From an uncultured Vibrio sp. (GTDB taxonomy: Bacteria; Pseudomonadota; Gammaproteobacteria; Enterobacterales; Vibrionaceae), in contig NZ_CANLBV010000002.1 in NCBI RefSeq assembly GCF_947488985.1, positions 1-64,000 of the forward strand: DNA of 64,000 nt. Reading direction: 5' to 3'. The position numbers and the translations under genes are program-made. Positions 40,437-48,641 of the stretch are shown here, one piece after another. Position 1 is the first letter of the stretch; each line of letters opens with the position of its first letter. The notes beneath the pieces were generated by a model. It was not told the DNA's origin, made no database searches, and saw only the letters and a list, made by a program, of their open reading frames with translations.

Positions 40437-41456
40437 ATGAAAATATTAGTCACAGGCAGTGCTGGCTTTGTTGGAGCTCGAGTTGTTGAATTGGCACAAG
40501 AGCGCCTGTGGGATGTCGTGCCTGTCGTGCGTAAAGCGTCGCAAATACAGCCTAGTAGCTCGTTTGTGAACAGCTCGGCCGTTAATAGCTCGGTCGTTAA
40601 TAGCTCAGTCGTTAATAGCTTGCTTGTGAACAGCTTGGTGGTTTCCGCTATTGATTCAAGTACGGATTGGTCTGGCGCTTTTGAAGGCGTCGATTGCGTT
40701 GTCCATTGCGCAGCGCGAGTGCATCAAATGAATGAGAGCGAGCAAGACGCATTAAGCGCTTATCGAGAAACAAACAAGCTCGGAACCTTAAATCTTGCTA
40801 AGCAAGCCGTTGCTGCGGGTGTAAAAAGGTTCATCTTTGTTAGCTCAATCAAAGTTAATGGTGAGTTCACGGAAACCGATTATCCTTTTGAACCTAATCT
40901 CAACCACACTCCCATTGATCCCTATGGCTTGAGTAAATACCAAGCGGAAGTAGCATTGACTCAGCTTTCGAAAGAGACCGGGTTAGAGGTTGTCATCATT
41001 CGGCCTCCACTTGTCTACGGGCCGGGTGTTAAAGCTAACTTTTTATCTATGATGCGTTTGATTGATAAAGGGGTTCCGCTTCCTTTCGGTGCGATCAAAA
41101 ATAAAAGAAGTTTGGTTTATCTGGACAACTTGTCGAGCTTAATACTCACTTGTTGCGAGCACCCTTTAGCTGCAGGCTATACATTTTTGGTGTCGGATGA
41201 GCATGATGTTTCAACCACAAAGTTGATGCAAACTATCGCTCAATCGATGGGTAAACCGGCGCGGTTGTTGCCTATTCCAATGTCCTGGATCCAAACTGGG
41301 GCGGCTGTATTTCGAAAGCAGCACATTGCACAAAGAATATGTGGCAGCCTGCAAGTTGATCCCCAATTAACCAATGAGGTTTTAGGCTGGACGCCTCCCG
41401 TTACCTTTCAAGAAGGGATCAAAAAAACCGTGCAAGCGTATTTAGATTCCAAATAA
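40437..41456 (+). CDS. NAD-dependent sugar epimerase/reductase (WbpV-like)
   Basis: This 339-residue extended SDR has VTGSAGFVGARVVELA at the N-terminus, VHCAARVHQMNESEQDAL (about 89-106), the catalytic FVSSIKVNGE and YGLSKYQAE (YxxxK), and RPPLVYGPGVKANF. The VHQM and KVNGE blocks are typical of the O-antigen 4-epimerase/4-reductase group that includes WbpV. An insert at residues 43-67 is made of five FVNSS-like 5-residue repeats. Paired with the WbpM-like dehydratase and the sugar transferase, it may produce UDP-QuiNAc or a related sugar. A role as a 4-epimerase remains possible. Confidence 0.87.
   Translation: MKILVTGSAGFVGARVVELAQERLWDVVPVVRKASQIQPSSSFVNSSAVNSSVVNSSVVNSLLVNSLVVSAIDSSTDWSGAFEGVDCVVHCAARVHQMNESEQDALSAYRETNKLGTLNLAKQAVAAGVKRFIFVSSIKVNGEFTETDYPFEPNLNHTPIDPYGLSKYQAEVALTQLSKETGLEVVIIRPPLVYGPGVKANFLSMMRLIDKGVPLPFGAIKNKRSLVYLDNLSSLILTCCEHPLAAGYTFLVSDEHDVSTTKLMQTIAQSMGKPARLLPIPMSWIQTGAAVFRKQHIAQRICGSLQVDPQLTNEVLGWTPPVTFQEGIKKTVQAYLDSK
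40563..40637 (+). repeat. 15-bp in-frame tandem repeat, 5 units
   Basis: Units such as GTTAATAGCTCGGTC and GTGAACAGCTTGCTT encode (F/A/V/L)VN-S-(S/L). They sit in a surface loop between early strands of the Rossmann domain. Confidence 0.85.
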
Positions 41457-41511
41457 CTCGTTCCTCGTTTCTTTAGCAACAGAGTGGCGGAATGACGGAG
41501 TCGCGAGTGAA

Positions 41512-41580
41512 GAGCAGATACGGGATACGAGTAAACGAGATACGAAAAGATGAAGAGCAGATGAGAGTAAACGATTATTG
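41512..41580. repeat. Family B repeat (reverse orientation)
   Basis: GAAGAGCAGATACGGGATAC is followed by GAGTAAACGAGATACGAAAAG and a second AGAGCAGATGAGAGTAAACG. This is the reverse complement of the block at 25190-25217. Confidence 0.7.
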
Positions 41581-41606
41581 AAGAGCTTTGGAGTGTTAGT
41601 TAAGTC

Positions 41607-41647
41607 GTCATTCTGAACAGCGAGGCACGAGCGTGATTCAGAATCTG
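41607..41647 (+). repeat. Dispersed palindromic repeat family A, copy 3
   Basis: It starts GTCATTCTGAACAGCGAGG and ends GATTCAGAATCTG. The stem is ATTCTGAA/TTCAGAAT. The loop matches copy 2 (22945) and the stem changes are compensated. Confidence 0.85.
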
Positions 41648-41669
41648 TGTTTTTAGAAAGGGGTTTAAG

Positions 41670-42215
41670 TTGATTCGTATATTAGATTTTATTTTTGCAT
41701 TTTTTGGTCTGCTTTTTTTGTGGCCAATCTTCCTTGTTATCTGTGTCCTAGGTTACTTTGATACAGGCTCTCCGGTGTTTTTTCAAACGCGGGTTGGGCG
41801 CAACAAAAAACCATTCACCTTAGTTAAATTTCGCACCATGCCCGTTGAAACCCAATCTGTTGCCACTCATTTGGTCGGGGCGACTTCTGTGACTAAGCTC
41901 GGCAGCTTTTTGCGTAAAACAAAGTTGGATGAGCTTCCTCAGCTTTATAACGTTCTAAAAGGCGAAATGAGCTTAGTGGGCCCAAGACCTTGCCTGTTTA
42001 ATCAGCAAGAGCTGATTGAAGAGAGAGAATCGAGAGGTGTGCTTGCGGTGAGACCCGGAGTCACAGGGTTAGCGCAAATTAACGAAATCGACATGTCGAC
42101 ACCGAAAAAGTTGGCGGAGTGGGATCAGCGCATGTTGAGCACGCTAAATACCAAACTTTACTTCCAGTACATCATACAAACCGTGCTAGGCAAAGGATCG
42201 GGCGATAGAGTGTAG
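41670..42215 (+). CDS. Initiating sugar-1-phosphate transferase (WbaP/PglC family)
   Basis: This 181-residue monotopic phosphoglycosyl transferase has one N-terminal hydrophobic re-entrant helix (about 5-30), then VFFQTRVGRNKKPFTLVKFR (about 36-55). TKLDELPQLYNVLKGEMSLV and GPRPCLF (about 88-114) are the catalytic core. The start is a TTG at 41670 preceded by GGGG. It attaches a sugar-1-phosphate to undecaprenyl phosphate. The gene order with the dehydratase and epimerase suggests QuiNAc-1-P or a similar amino sugar. Confidence 0.92.
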   Translation: MIRILDFIFAFFGLLFLWPIFLVICVLGYFDTGSPVFFQTRVGRNKKPFTLVKFRTMPVETQSVATHLVGATSVTKLGSFLRKTKLDELPQLYNVLKGEMSLVGPRPCLFNQQELIEERESRGVLAVRPGVTGLAQINEIDMSTPKKLAEWDQRMLSTLNTKLYFQYIIQTVLGKGSGDRV

Positions 42216-42247
42216 TGAATAGTGAATAGTGAATAGTGAATAGCTAA
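42213..42247 (+). repeat. 7-bp tandem repeat at the sugar-transferase stop codon
   Basis: TAGTGAA occurs four times in a row from the stop codon, followed by the variant TAGCTAA. Because 7 is not a multiple of 3, copy change would not alter the protein but would alter the 3' end of the transcript. Confidence 0.85.
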
Positions 42248-42569
42248 CAGTTGATGGCGTCTTATCTCTAAGCTCGGCCGTGGTTTATTTTCTGGCTTGA
42301 CAGAGGTTTATCTTCTTAGCTTAACCGTCGGTTTATGTGCTTATCTTGCCTTACATAGGCATTAGCATAGGGATAGGTTTCTACTTTACGCTCATATTTG
42401 TGTGACGCTATTTTTCAAATGATTTATTAAAGGTATTGCTTATAATTTATTCGTTTACTTGATTGTGGTTATTACCTATGATGCTCAATTAGTTGTTTAG
42501 GTTAAGCGACTAATTGAGGGTGCAATGTATCACCTCTGTGTATGAATGTTTATATCAATGGAAATCATT
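42216..42569 (+). promoter_or_regulatory. Promoter/leader region of the yjb operon
   Basis: These 354 bp contain no gene. A TATAAT box is at 42441-42446 without a clear -35. Further down lies a long inverted repeat, CTCAATTAGTTG (42484-42495) with CGACTAATTGAG (42507-42518), in the probable leader about 50 bp before the yjbE start. It could be an operator or an RNA hairpin. Confidence 0.5.
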
Positions 42570-42734
42570 ATGAAAAAGATGGCTCTAGCAGCTGCATTAG
42601 CAGTTAGCTTCTCAGGTGCGGTATTCGCAGCAGAAGAAACAGCAGCAACGGGTTCAAGCACTGGTACAGCAGCGGCGGCAGTAGCCGTTGCTTCTAACGA
42701 AAGCGGCGCAACAACAACAACTACGACTAACTAA
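42570..42734 (+). CDS. yjbE: YjbE-like small exported protein
   Basis: This is a 54-residue protein with a signal peptide (MKKMALAAALAVSFSGAVFA) and a mature part rich in Ala, Thr and Ser ending in Thr repeats. The ATG at 42570 is chosen since GGAA lies 7 bases upstream; the frame is open eight codons earlier. The first gene of yjbEFGH-type exopolysaccharide operons encodes such a protein; function unknown. A terminator-like hairpin follows at once, so yjbE is probably made in excess over yjbF-H. Confidence 0.8.
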   Translation: MKKMALAAALAVSFSGAVFAAEETAATGSSTGTAAAAVAVASNESGATTTTTTN

Positions 42735-42754
42735 TTTATTGTTAGGGTATGTTC

Positions 42755-42791
42755 AAAACCATTTTGTGTGAAAGCATAAAGTGGTTTTTTT
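42755..42791 (+). terminator. Terminator/attenuator between yjbE and yjbF
   Basis: AAAACCATTTTGTG (42755-42768) pairs with CATAAAGTGGTTTT (42775-42788), with a few G-U pairs, followed by a run of T to 42791. It is inside the operon and would lower transcription of yjbFGH relative to yjbE. Confidence 0.7.
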
Positions 42792-42848
42792 ATATCAGAT
42801 TTTCATATTGGATATCAGCAACAACATTGCTAGGAAGCACAACTCGTC

Positions 42849-43553
42849 ATGCTTAAATCTCTAATCATATCTCTTGGTCTTTTTCTTGCTGGTTGTTCTC
42901 AGCAGTTTCAAGACGTTAATTCCACGTTTGATGAAGCCTTTTTTGGGAGCTCCGATGTTGAGTTGTCGAGGGAATATATTCAAAACTTACCTTATTCCAG
43001 CATTTATGCCGAAGTGAATGACCAAGGTAAAATCTTCATGGTCTTAGCGTACGTTGGTGAAAACCCGCAAACGGGCGCAGAGCAGTTAAAGTGGATGTCT
43101 TCTGACAAAGCGATGATCGTTACTGAAAATGGACGTATCGTACAAACGCTATTGCTTCCTTACGAAAACCTTTCTGGTTTGGCATTCCAATCGTTAAATA
43201 CGTTCTCTTCTGCAAATAGCTCGTCGCCAAACTCTTCTTCTGCGTTTGATGTGTCTGCCAACCCCGGTGCTCAAAAATGGCAAGCGGTTTACGACTGGCA
43301 ACCTAACTATCGATTCGGCTATAAAGCGCACATCACCCGAACGTATGCAGGAAATGAAACGGTTGAAACTCCGTTAGCGTCTATCGATACCAAGAAGTTC
43401 CAAGAAAAAATTCAATTCCCAATGTTAGAACAAGACATCACCAACGAATATTGGGTCGACAGCAAAGGCAAAGTGCTAAAAACCATACAGTATTTAGGCC
43501 CTGATATGACAAGGCTTGAGTTAACCGTTCTTAAGCATTATCAAAGCAATTAA
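42849..43553 (+). CDS. yjbF: YjbF/GfcB family lipoprotein
   Basis: This 234-residue lipoprotein has signal sequence MLKSLIISLGLFLAGC (lipobox LAGC, Cys16), so it is anchored in a membrane facing the periplasm. The body (about 40-230) matches the YjbF/GfcB group (DUF2886-type) found in exopolysaccharide and group 4 capsule operons. It precedes yjbG and yjbH. Confidence 0.87.
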   Translation: MLKSLIISLGLFLAGCSQQFQDVNSTFDEAFFGSSDVELSREYIQNLPYSSIYAEVNDQGKIFMVLAYVGENPQTGAEQLKWMSSDKAMIVTENGRIVQTLLLPYENLSGLAFQSLNTFSSANSSSPNSSSAFDVSANPGAQKWQAVYDWQPNYRFGYKAHITRTYAGNETVETPLASIDTKKFQEKIQFPMLEQDITNEYWVDSKGKVLKTIQYLGPDMTRLELTVLKHYQSN

Positions 43554-43574
43554 CGAACAGGGTAGTGAACTAAA

Positions 43575-44534
43575 ATGATGAATTATATGAGTCATATATC
43601 AAAAATGACGGGGCGTCGGTTGCCATTGGTGAGAGCTTTATTCGTGGTGAAAGCTTTATTAACGATGAGAGCTTTATTAACGATGAGTGCGCTGTTCTCT
43701 CTATGCACTTTTAGTTACGCTTCTGTGGCCTCTAATCTTGTTACGCCGGCTTCTCTTGATAAGCCTGGCAGCGCTTCTGTAGTTAAAACAATAATCGAGC
43801 TTCCTCTTCAAGGTGTGACGCTTGAATACAAAACACACGTTCGACTGCTTCGTGTATTAGACGACGCAAACGCGAATGCGAGCAACAGTATTGGTTACTT
43901 CCCCCTTTCGGCTCAACTGTTTGATAAAACCAACGCTGAAGCGGATGAGGTGACTGAATTTAAAGAAGATAACCATGATATCGAAGCCAAAAAGCGCAAT
44001 GTATTTAACCAACTTGACGCTTTCTCGATAGAAGAGCCAGAAGCAAAACTGGTAAAGCAACAATTAGCCTCTTTCCAATATCTCAATCGAATTTTTATTG
44101 AGTTAGACCGCAATGCGGTTATTTCTCAATCAGATAAGAACCCGTTACTTGCTTCAAGATCTAATACTAACAAGGCGTTAGACAGTCAAACTCAAGCCTT
44201 TTCTCTGTACTTACCACAACGACCAACGTCCATTCAGTTAATGGGGGCAATGAAAGAGTCGGTAACAATGAATCTGATTGAGCATGGAACGCTGAATGAT
44301 TATCTCGATGCATTACCAAACGGCTTTATTGGTGAATCTGCAGATAAAAGTGTGGCGTATGTTGTTCAGCCCGATGGCGTGGTGCAAACCATTCAATATG
44401 CTTATTGGAACGAACAGCCGGTGTATTTAGCGCCAGGTGCGATCGTATTTATGGCGTTTTACTCTCTGCCATCGGAATACTCAACGTTGAACCAAGATAT
44501 TGTCGATTTGCTACGTCATAAGGTTAGCCTGTAA
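43575..44534 (+). CDS. yjbG: YjbG/GfcC family capsule biosynthesis protein
   Basis: This 319-residue periplasmic protein of the GfcC/YjbG group contains the conserved end YLAPGAIVFMAFYSLPSEYSTL (split here: YLAPGAIVFMAF at about 290). The signal peptide is unusual: its hydrophobic core (about 19-42) consists of four 6-residue units VRALFV, VKALLT, MRALLT, MSALFS. It likely acts with YjbF and YjbH in glycan export or surface assembly. It overlaps the yjbH start by one base (TAATG). Confidence 0.86.
   Translation: MMNYMSHISKMTGRRLPLVRALFVVKALLTMRALLTMSALFSLCTFSYASVASNLVTPASLDKPGSASVVKTIIELPLQGVTLEYKTHVRLLRVLDDANANASNSIGYFPLSAQLFDKTNAEADEVTEFKEDNHDIEAKKRNVFNQLDAFSIEEPEAKLVKQQLASFQYLNRIFIELDRNAVISQSDKNPLLASRSNTNKALDSQTQAFSLYLPQRPTSIQLMGAMKESVTMNLIEHGTLNDYLDALPNGFIGESADKSVAYVVQPDGVVQTIQYAYWNEQPVYLAPGAIVFMAFYSLPSEYSTLNQDIVDLLRHKVSL
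43629..43700 (+). repeat. 18-bp tandem repeat in the yjbG signal peptide
   Basis: About four units, two nearly identical (GCTTTATTAACGATGAGA-type), encode the hydrophobic core of the signal peptide. Copy change would lengthen or shorten this core by 6 residues. Confidence 0.85.
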
Positions 44535-46861
44535 TGCTGAAACAGAAATCATTCCCTCAATCGGCAGTGTGTACGTCGGTTACCTGTGCCTTGTTAATGA
44601 CCCATAGTGCTTCTGTTTTTGCAGAGACGTTTTTTGCCGAGGCTGTTCGTGGTGAAACGCTTAATGCCGAAACGGGTCGTACTGAGACAATCATTGATTC
44701 CTCTTCGGTTCGAGCTGAAAAATCATCTTTCGAAGACACAGAGCACAAAACATCGCAAATGAACTTTGGTGGTGTCGGCTTAATGCAAATGCCGACAGGC
44801 CGAATGGCACCAGAAGGTGAGTTCAACGTTAGTGCTTCGTTTAACAATGAATACTACTTTTATAACGTGAGCCTACAGGTGATGCCTTGGCTTGAAACCA
44901 CCATTCGTTATACGCAAGTTCAAGATCTTTTTTATAGCGGTGGAGGTAATCAAGACTGCTCTCAAAACTCATTCAGTGGCTGTACTAAATACACGGATAA
45001 AGGCATCGACTTTAAACTGCGTTTAGTTGAAGAAGGTTATTACTTACCGGAAATATCGGTCGGTGTGCGTGACTTTGGTGGTACGGGTTTATTTGATGGT
45101 GAATTTGTTGCGGCCACCAAACGCTTTGGCCCTGTTGATTTTACCTTGGGCATGGCATGGGGATACATGGGCACCAGTGGTAACTTCACTAACCCATTGT
45201 GTAAAGCCCGTGACAAGTATTGTGAGCGCCCGTCTGATTATAAAGGCAAAGGTGGCAGTGTTGACTTTGAACGTTGGTTCAAAGGCGATGCGGCAATCTA
45301 TGGTGGTTTTGAATACCAAACCCCTTATCAGCCTTTAACTTTGAAGCTTGAATACGATGGCAACGATTACTCTCAAGACTTCCCTGTGGTGCGTGGTGGT
45401 GTCGACATGACACAACACACGCCATGGAACGTGGGTGTTGTGTACCGTTTCACCGATTGGGGCTCGGCTAAAGTGAGCTACGAGCGAGGTGATACGCTCA
45501 CCCTTGGTTTTGATCTCTCTACCAACTTCAATGAAATCTATTCCGTGTGGCGAGATACCGAAACCGCAGAGTTGCGCCCGAGTGGTGTCGAAACGGTGGA
45601 TGATATCGATACGGCAGCCCTTGCAAGCCAACTTGAAACGATTGCTGGCTATGAACAAGCGCAAATTTTGGTCGACGATAACAGCATTGTAATTAAGGGC
45701 ACGCAGGTTAAATACCGAGACAGAGGTATCGCCGTTGAACGCGGTGCGACCGTGATCGCGAATGCGGTACCGAGTTACATTGATACCTACAAAATCATCG
45801 AAAACGATAAATCGATGGAACTCACCGAGACAACGGTCAATGCACAAGCGTTCAAAGCGGCGGCGAACAACCATTACCTTAACGCTCAAACCAGTGATGC
45901 TTCACACACTCATGAATTAGAACGCAAGAGATCCGTTATCTATCATGATGGGCGTGAACGATTCGATGTATCAATCACACCAAACCTCGCTCAATCGTTC
46001 GGTTCGGCTGAGAACTTCTACCTATACAGTCTGGGTTTATACACTAACGCTTCGTTTTGGGCGTTAAACAATGTTGAACTGTCAGGTTCTCTGTACGTTA
46101 ACTTAGTTGATAACTACGACAAGTTTAATTATACCGTCCCATCCGATGGCACGGACCAAACGCCAAGAGTCAGAACCTTGTTCCGCTCTTACGTTGACGA
46201 TCCGGTTCGCTTAGACCGCTTACAACTGACTTGGTTTGAAGATTACGGCAGTGGTGTCTACACCCAAGCTTACGGTGGTTACCTTGAGAGCATGTTTGCG
46301 GGGGTGGGGGGCGAAATCCTGTATCGACCATTCAACCAAAATTGGGCGATTGGCGCAGACATAACCGCAATAAGCCAGCGCGATCCTGAAAGTTGGTTCG
46401 GCACGTTTGATCAAGAGATCCAAGTCAACCCTGATAACAGTAGCCGAACGTACAAAGTGATTGATAAGGGCACGACGGGCTTTATTACCGGCTACTACAC
46501 CCCACGATGGAACTTCTTGAGTGATACCTTGCTTAAAGTGGGCGTCGGTAAATTCCTTGCTGGTGATATCGGTACCCGTATCGACTTCTCTAAGCAGTTC
46601 AAGAGTGGCGTTATTGCTGGTGCGTTTGTCAGCTTAACCGATATGACAACCGAAGAGTACGGTGAAGGCAGTTATACCAAAGGTTTCTATGTCTCGATTC
46701 CGTTTGATCTTGTTACCGTGAAACCAAGCTCAAGCCGCGCAGGCTTTACCTGGTTACCGATCACTCGTGACGGCGGACAAGTGCTGAATAAGCAATACAA
46801 CTTGTTCGATCAAACCGATGCTCGCTCACCTTGGCTCCAAAGGCCGAGTAGCGTTAAGTAA
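44534..46861 (+). CDS. yjbH: YjbH/GfcD family outer membrane protein
   Basis: This 775-residue exported protein has a signal peptide ending near residue 30 (SVFAE). The rest alternates short beta strands with aromatic girdles (EYYFYNVSLQVMPWLETTIR, about 106-125), fitting two predicted beta-barrel regions separated by a mixed segment (about 340-430). YjbH/GfcD proteins are predicted outer-membrane barrels of exopolysaccharide and group 4 capsule systems; the glycan handled is not known. It is the last gene of the yjb operon. Confidence 0.86.
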   Translation: MLKQKSFPQSAVCTSVTCALLMTHSASVFAETFFAEAVRGETLNAETGRTETIIDSSSVRAEKSSFEDTEHKTSQMNFGGVGLMQMPTGRMAPEGEFNVSASFNNEYYFYNVSLQVMPWLETTIRYTQVQDLFYSGGGNQDCSQNSFSGCTKYTDKGIDFKLRLVEEGYYLPEISVGVRDFGGTGLFDGEFVAATKRFGPVDFTLGMAWGYMGTSGNFTNPLCKARDKYCERPSDYKGKGGSVDFERWFKGDAAIYGGFEYQTPYQPLTLKLEYDGNDYSQDFPVVRGGVDMTQHTPWNVGVVYRFTDWGSAKVSYERGDTLTLGFDLSTNFNEIYSVWRDTETAELRPSGVETVDDIDTAALASQLETIAGYEQAQILVDDNSIVIKGTQVKYRDRGIAVERGATVIANAVPSYIDTYKIIENDKSMELTETTVNAQAFKAAANNHYLNAQTSDASHTHELERKRSVIYHDGRERFDVSITPNLAQSFGSAENFYLYSLGLYTNASFWALNNVELSGSLYVNLVDNYDKFNYTVPSDGTDQTPRVRTLFRSYVDDPVRLDRLQLTWFEDYGSGVYTQAYGGYLESMFAGVGGEILYRPFNQNWAIGADITAISQRDPESWFGTFDQEIQVNPDNSSRTYKVIDKGTTGFITGYYTPRWNFLSDTLLKVGVGKFLAGDIGTRIDFSKQFKSGVIAGAFVSLTDMTTEEYGEGSYTKGFYVSIPFDLVTVKPSSSRAGFTWLPITRDGGQVLNKQYNLFDQTDARSPWLQRPSSVK

Positions 46862-46899
46862 GAGCGGAAAGAGCAGTATCGAGATACGAGTAATCGAAT

Positions 46900-46917
46900 A
46901 GCGTGATTCAGAATCTG
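46900..46917 (+). repeat. Family A repeat, right half only
   Basis: AGCGTGATTCAGAATCTG is the right half of the copy at 41607-41647. The left half is missing and replaced by family B sequence. Confidence 0.7.
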
Positions 46918-47043
46918 TGTTGTGTTTCGTTGCTCAGTGGGCTTTAGATTTCAAATAACTCGTTACTGTTTTTCAAACCTTGTTACTGTTTTTCGAACCT
47001 CGTTACTTGCATCTCTCATCTGCTCTTAAACCATTCAACTCGG

Positions 47044-47071
47044 TTGATAATAAACACAAATCGTGGATAAT
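47044..47071 (+). promoter_or_regulatory. Candidate promoter of wza-wzb-wzc
   Basis: TTGATA (47044-47049) and GATAAT (47066-47071) are separated by 16 bp, about 240 bp upstream of wza. No ops element is present in this leader. Confidence 0.45.
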
Positions 47072-47310
47072 GTTTACGGGTTAAAATGACCGGATGCAGG
47101 CACAGTTTTGCTGCGTTTGGTATTGACGACGCAGTGTGGTGTCGAATGGTGGTAACTTTTTGATTTTTAATGGCAAATGAGAGTTAGATCTTATTATTTG
47201 TCCACTTTAGCTCTATTTACAACTGCATAGCTGATAAAATGACTCACTTAACTTCTTTTGGGTGTCCTTTTGGGTATCACAACACATTCCGTTTTTATAA
47301 CTTGGTTAAC

Positions 47311-48444
47311 ATGAAGATCAATAAAAATCGTCTCCTTTTAGCGCTTCTTCCTGCATTGCTTGCAGGGTGTACGACTCCGGGGTCTCACCTTTCTACTGAC
47401 AACAAGAATGTGATTCAGCCTTCAGAGGAGCAGCAAGAATCGGATATCTCTGAGGTGGTTAACCTTTACCCACTGACAGCGCAAACGGTATTAAACTACC
47501 AAAATGGACCGGTCTCGGTTTCCCAAGCTAACCCGACATTAGATGTTGATATTGCAAAATACGAATATCAAGTGGGTGTCGGCGACATCTTAAATATCAC
47601 CATTTGGGATCACCCTGAACTGACCATTCCTGCCGGTTCTTACCGAAGCAGTACCGAAGCGGGTAACTGGGTTCATGCCGACGGCACCATCTTCTATCCG
47701 TACATTGGTACCGTTGAAGTGGCAGGCAAAACCGTTCGTGAAATTCGTACGGATATAGCGACACGTTTGGCGAAATACATCGAAAGCCCTCAAGTGGATG
47801 TTAACATTGCGGCTTTCCGTTCTAAGAAAACCTACATTACCGGTGAGGTTTCAAACCCTGGCCAGCAAGCGATTACCAATATCCCTTTAACGTTACTCGA
47901 TGCCGTGAACCGCTCTGGTGGTTTGTCTGAAAATGCCGACTGGCGCAATGTTTCATTAACGCGTAATGGCGTGGAAGAAAACATCTCGCTTTATGGTTTG
48001 ATGCAACGTGGTGATTTAACCCAAAACCGCTTGCTGCAAGCCGGTGATATTATTCACGTGCCGCGTAACGACAACCAAAAAGTCTTCGTGATGGGTGAAG
48101 TGAATGACCCACAACTGCTGAAGATAGACCGTGTCGGCATGAGCCTAACCGAAGCACTCAGCACTGTTGGTGGCATTAACCAGCTCACTGCTGATGCAAC
48201 CGGCGTGTTCGTTATTCGCACCTCAGATGACAAATCAGAACGCATGGCCGATATCTACCAATTGAACATGGAAGATGCGTCTGCGTTAGTGATTGGCACC
48301 GAGTTTGATTTGAAACCTTATGATATTGTGTACGTCACCGCCGCACCAATCAGCCGTTGGAACCGTGTGATTGGTCAGCTTGTACCAACCATTTCTGGCT
48401 TCAATGACCTGACGGAAGGTATGCTACGTGTCCATAACTGGTAA
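47311..48444 (+). CDS. wza: Outer membrane polysaccharide export lipoprotein Wza
   Basis: This 377-residue lipoprotein has signal MKINKNRLLLALLPALLAGC (lipobox LAGC). The Poly_export domain (about 75-165; YQVGVGDILNITIWDHPELT) is followed by SLBB domains (about 170-340), and a C-terminal segment forms the outer-membrane helix barrel (WNRVIGQLVPTISG). The ATG at 47311 is used because it gives a proper lipoprotein signal; the frame is open 24 codons earlier. It forms the octameric export channel with Wzc. Confidence 0.94.
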   Translation: MKINKNRLLLALLPALLAGCTTPGSHLSTDNKNVIQPSEEQQESDISEVVNLYPLTAQTVLNYQNGPVSVSQANPTLDVDIAKYEYQVGVGDILNITIWDHPELTIPAGSYRSSTEAGNWVHADGTIFYPYIGTVEVAGKTVREIRTDIATRLAKYIESPQVDVNIAAFRSKKTYITGEVSNPGQQAITNIPLTLLDAVNRSGGLSENADWRNVSLTRNGVEENISLYGLMQRGDLTQNRLLQAGDIIHVPRNDNQKVFVMGEVNDPQLLKIDRVGMSLTEALSTVGGINQLTADATGVFVIRTSDDKSERMADIYQLNMEDASALVIGTEFDLKPYDIVYVTAAPISRWNRVIGQLVPTISGFNDLTEGMLRVHNW

Positions 48445-48464
48445 TCAGTAAAGGTGAATAATCA

Positions 48465-48500
48465 GGTTGCATGTCATTTGGGCATGCAGCCAGTTTTTTT
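48465..48500 (+). terminator. Terminator-like hairpin between wza and wzb
   Basis: GGTTGCATGTC (48465-48475) pairs with GGCATGCAGCC (48481-48491) and is followed by AG and seven T. It lies inside the wza-wzb-wzc group and would reduce downstream transcription unless antiterminated. Confidence 0.8.
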
Positions 48501-48516
48501 GTATTTAGAGATGGCT

Positions 48517-48621
48517 GTATTCAAAGGCGACTAGCTATTAAAGGCAGCCAGTAATTAAAGGTTGTCAGCTATTTAAGACGACTGACTATTCAAAACGGCC
48601 ACTGATTCAATAGCAGTGGCC
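48517..48621. repeat. Degenerate 17-18 bp tandem units and a hairpin before wzb
   Basis: Four or five diverged units can be lined up: GGCGACTAGCTATTAAA, GGCAGCCAGTAATTAAA, GGTTGTCAGCTATTTAA, GACGACTGACTATTCAAAA. The last merges into a perfect 8-bp hairpin, GGCCACTG (48597-48604) with CAGTGGCC (48614-48621), just before the wzb start. Confidence 0.6.
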
Positions 48622-48641
48622 ATTAAATGATAAAGTGTACT

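Larger units (their letters stand above)
46862..47310. other. Intergenic region between yjbH and wza
   Basis: These 449 bp carry no gene I can support. They hold family B fragments (46861-46897 and about 46975-47030), half of a family A repeat (46900-46917) and a candidate promoter at 47044-47071. Confidence 0.6.

Noticed and set aside
45335-45889. Long minus-strand open frame (184 codons) inside yjbH
   Set aside because: It lies wholly within the well-supported yjbH frame, has no domain and no Shine-Dalgarno site, so it is best read as a shadow.
47041-47310. JUMPstart/ops site before wza
   Set aside because: No GGCGGTAG core on the plus strand; only a sigma-70-like box pair is seen.
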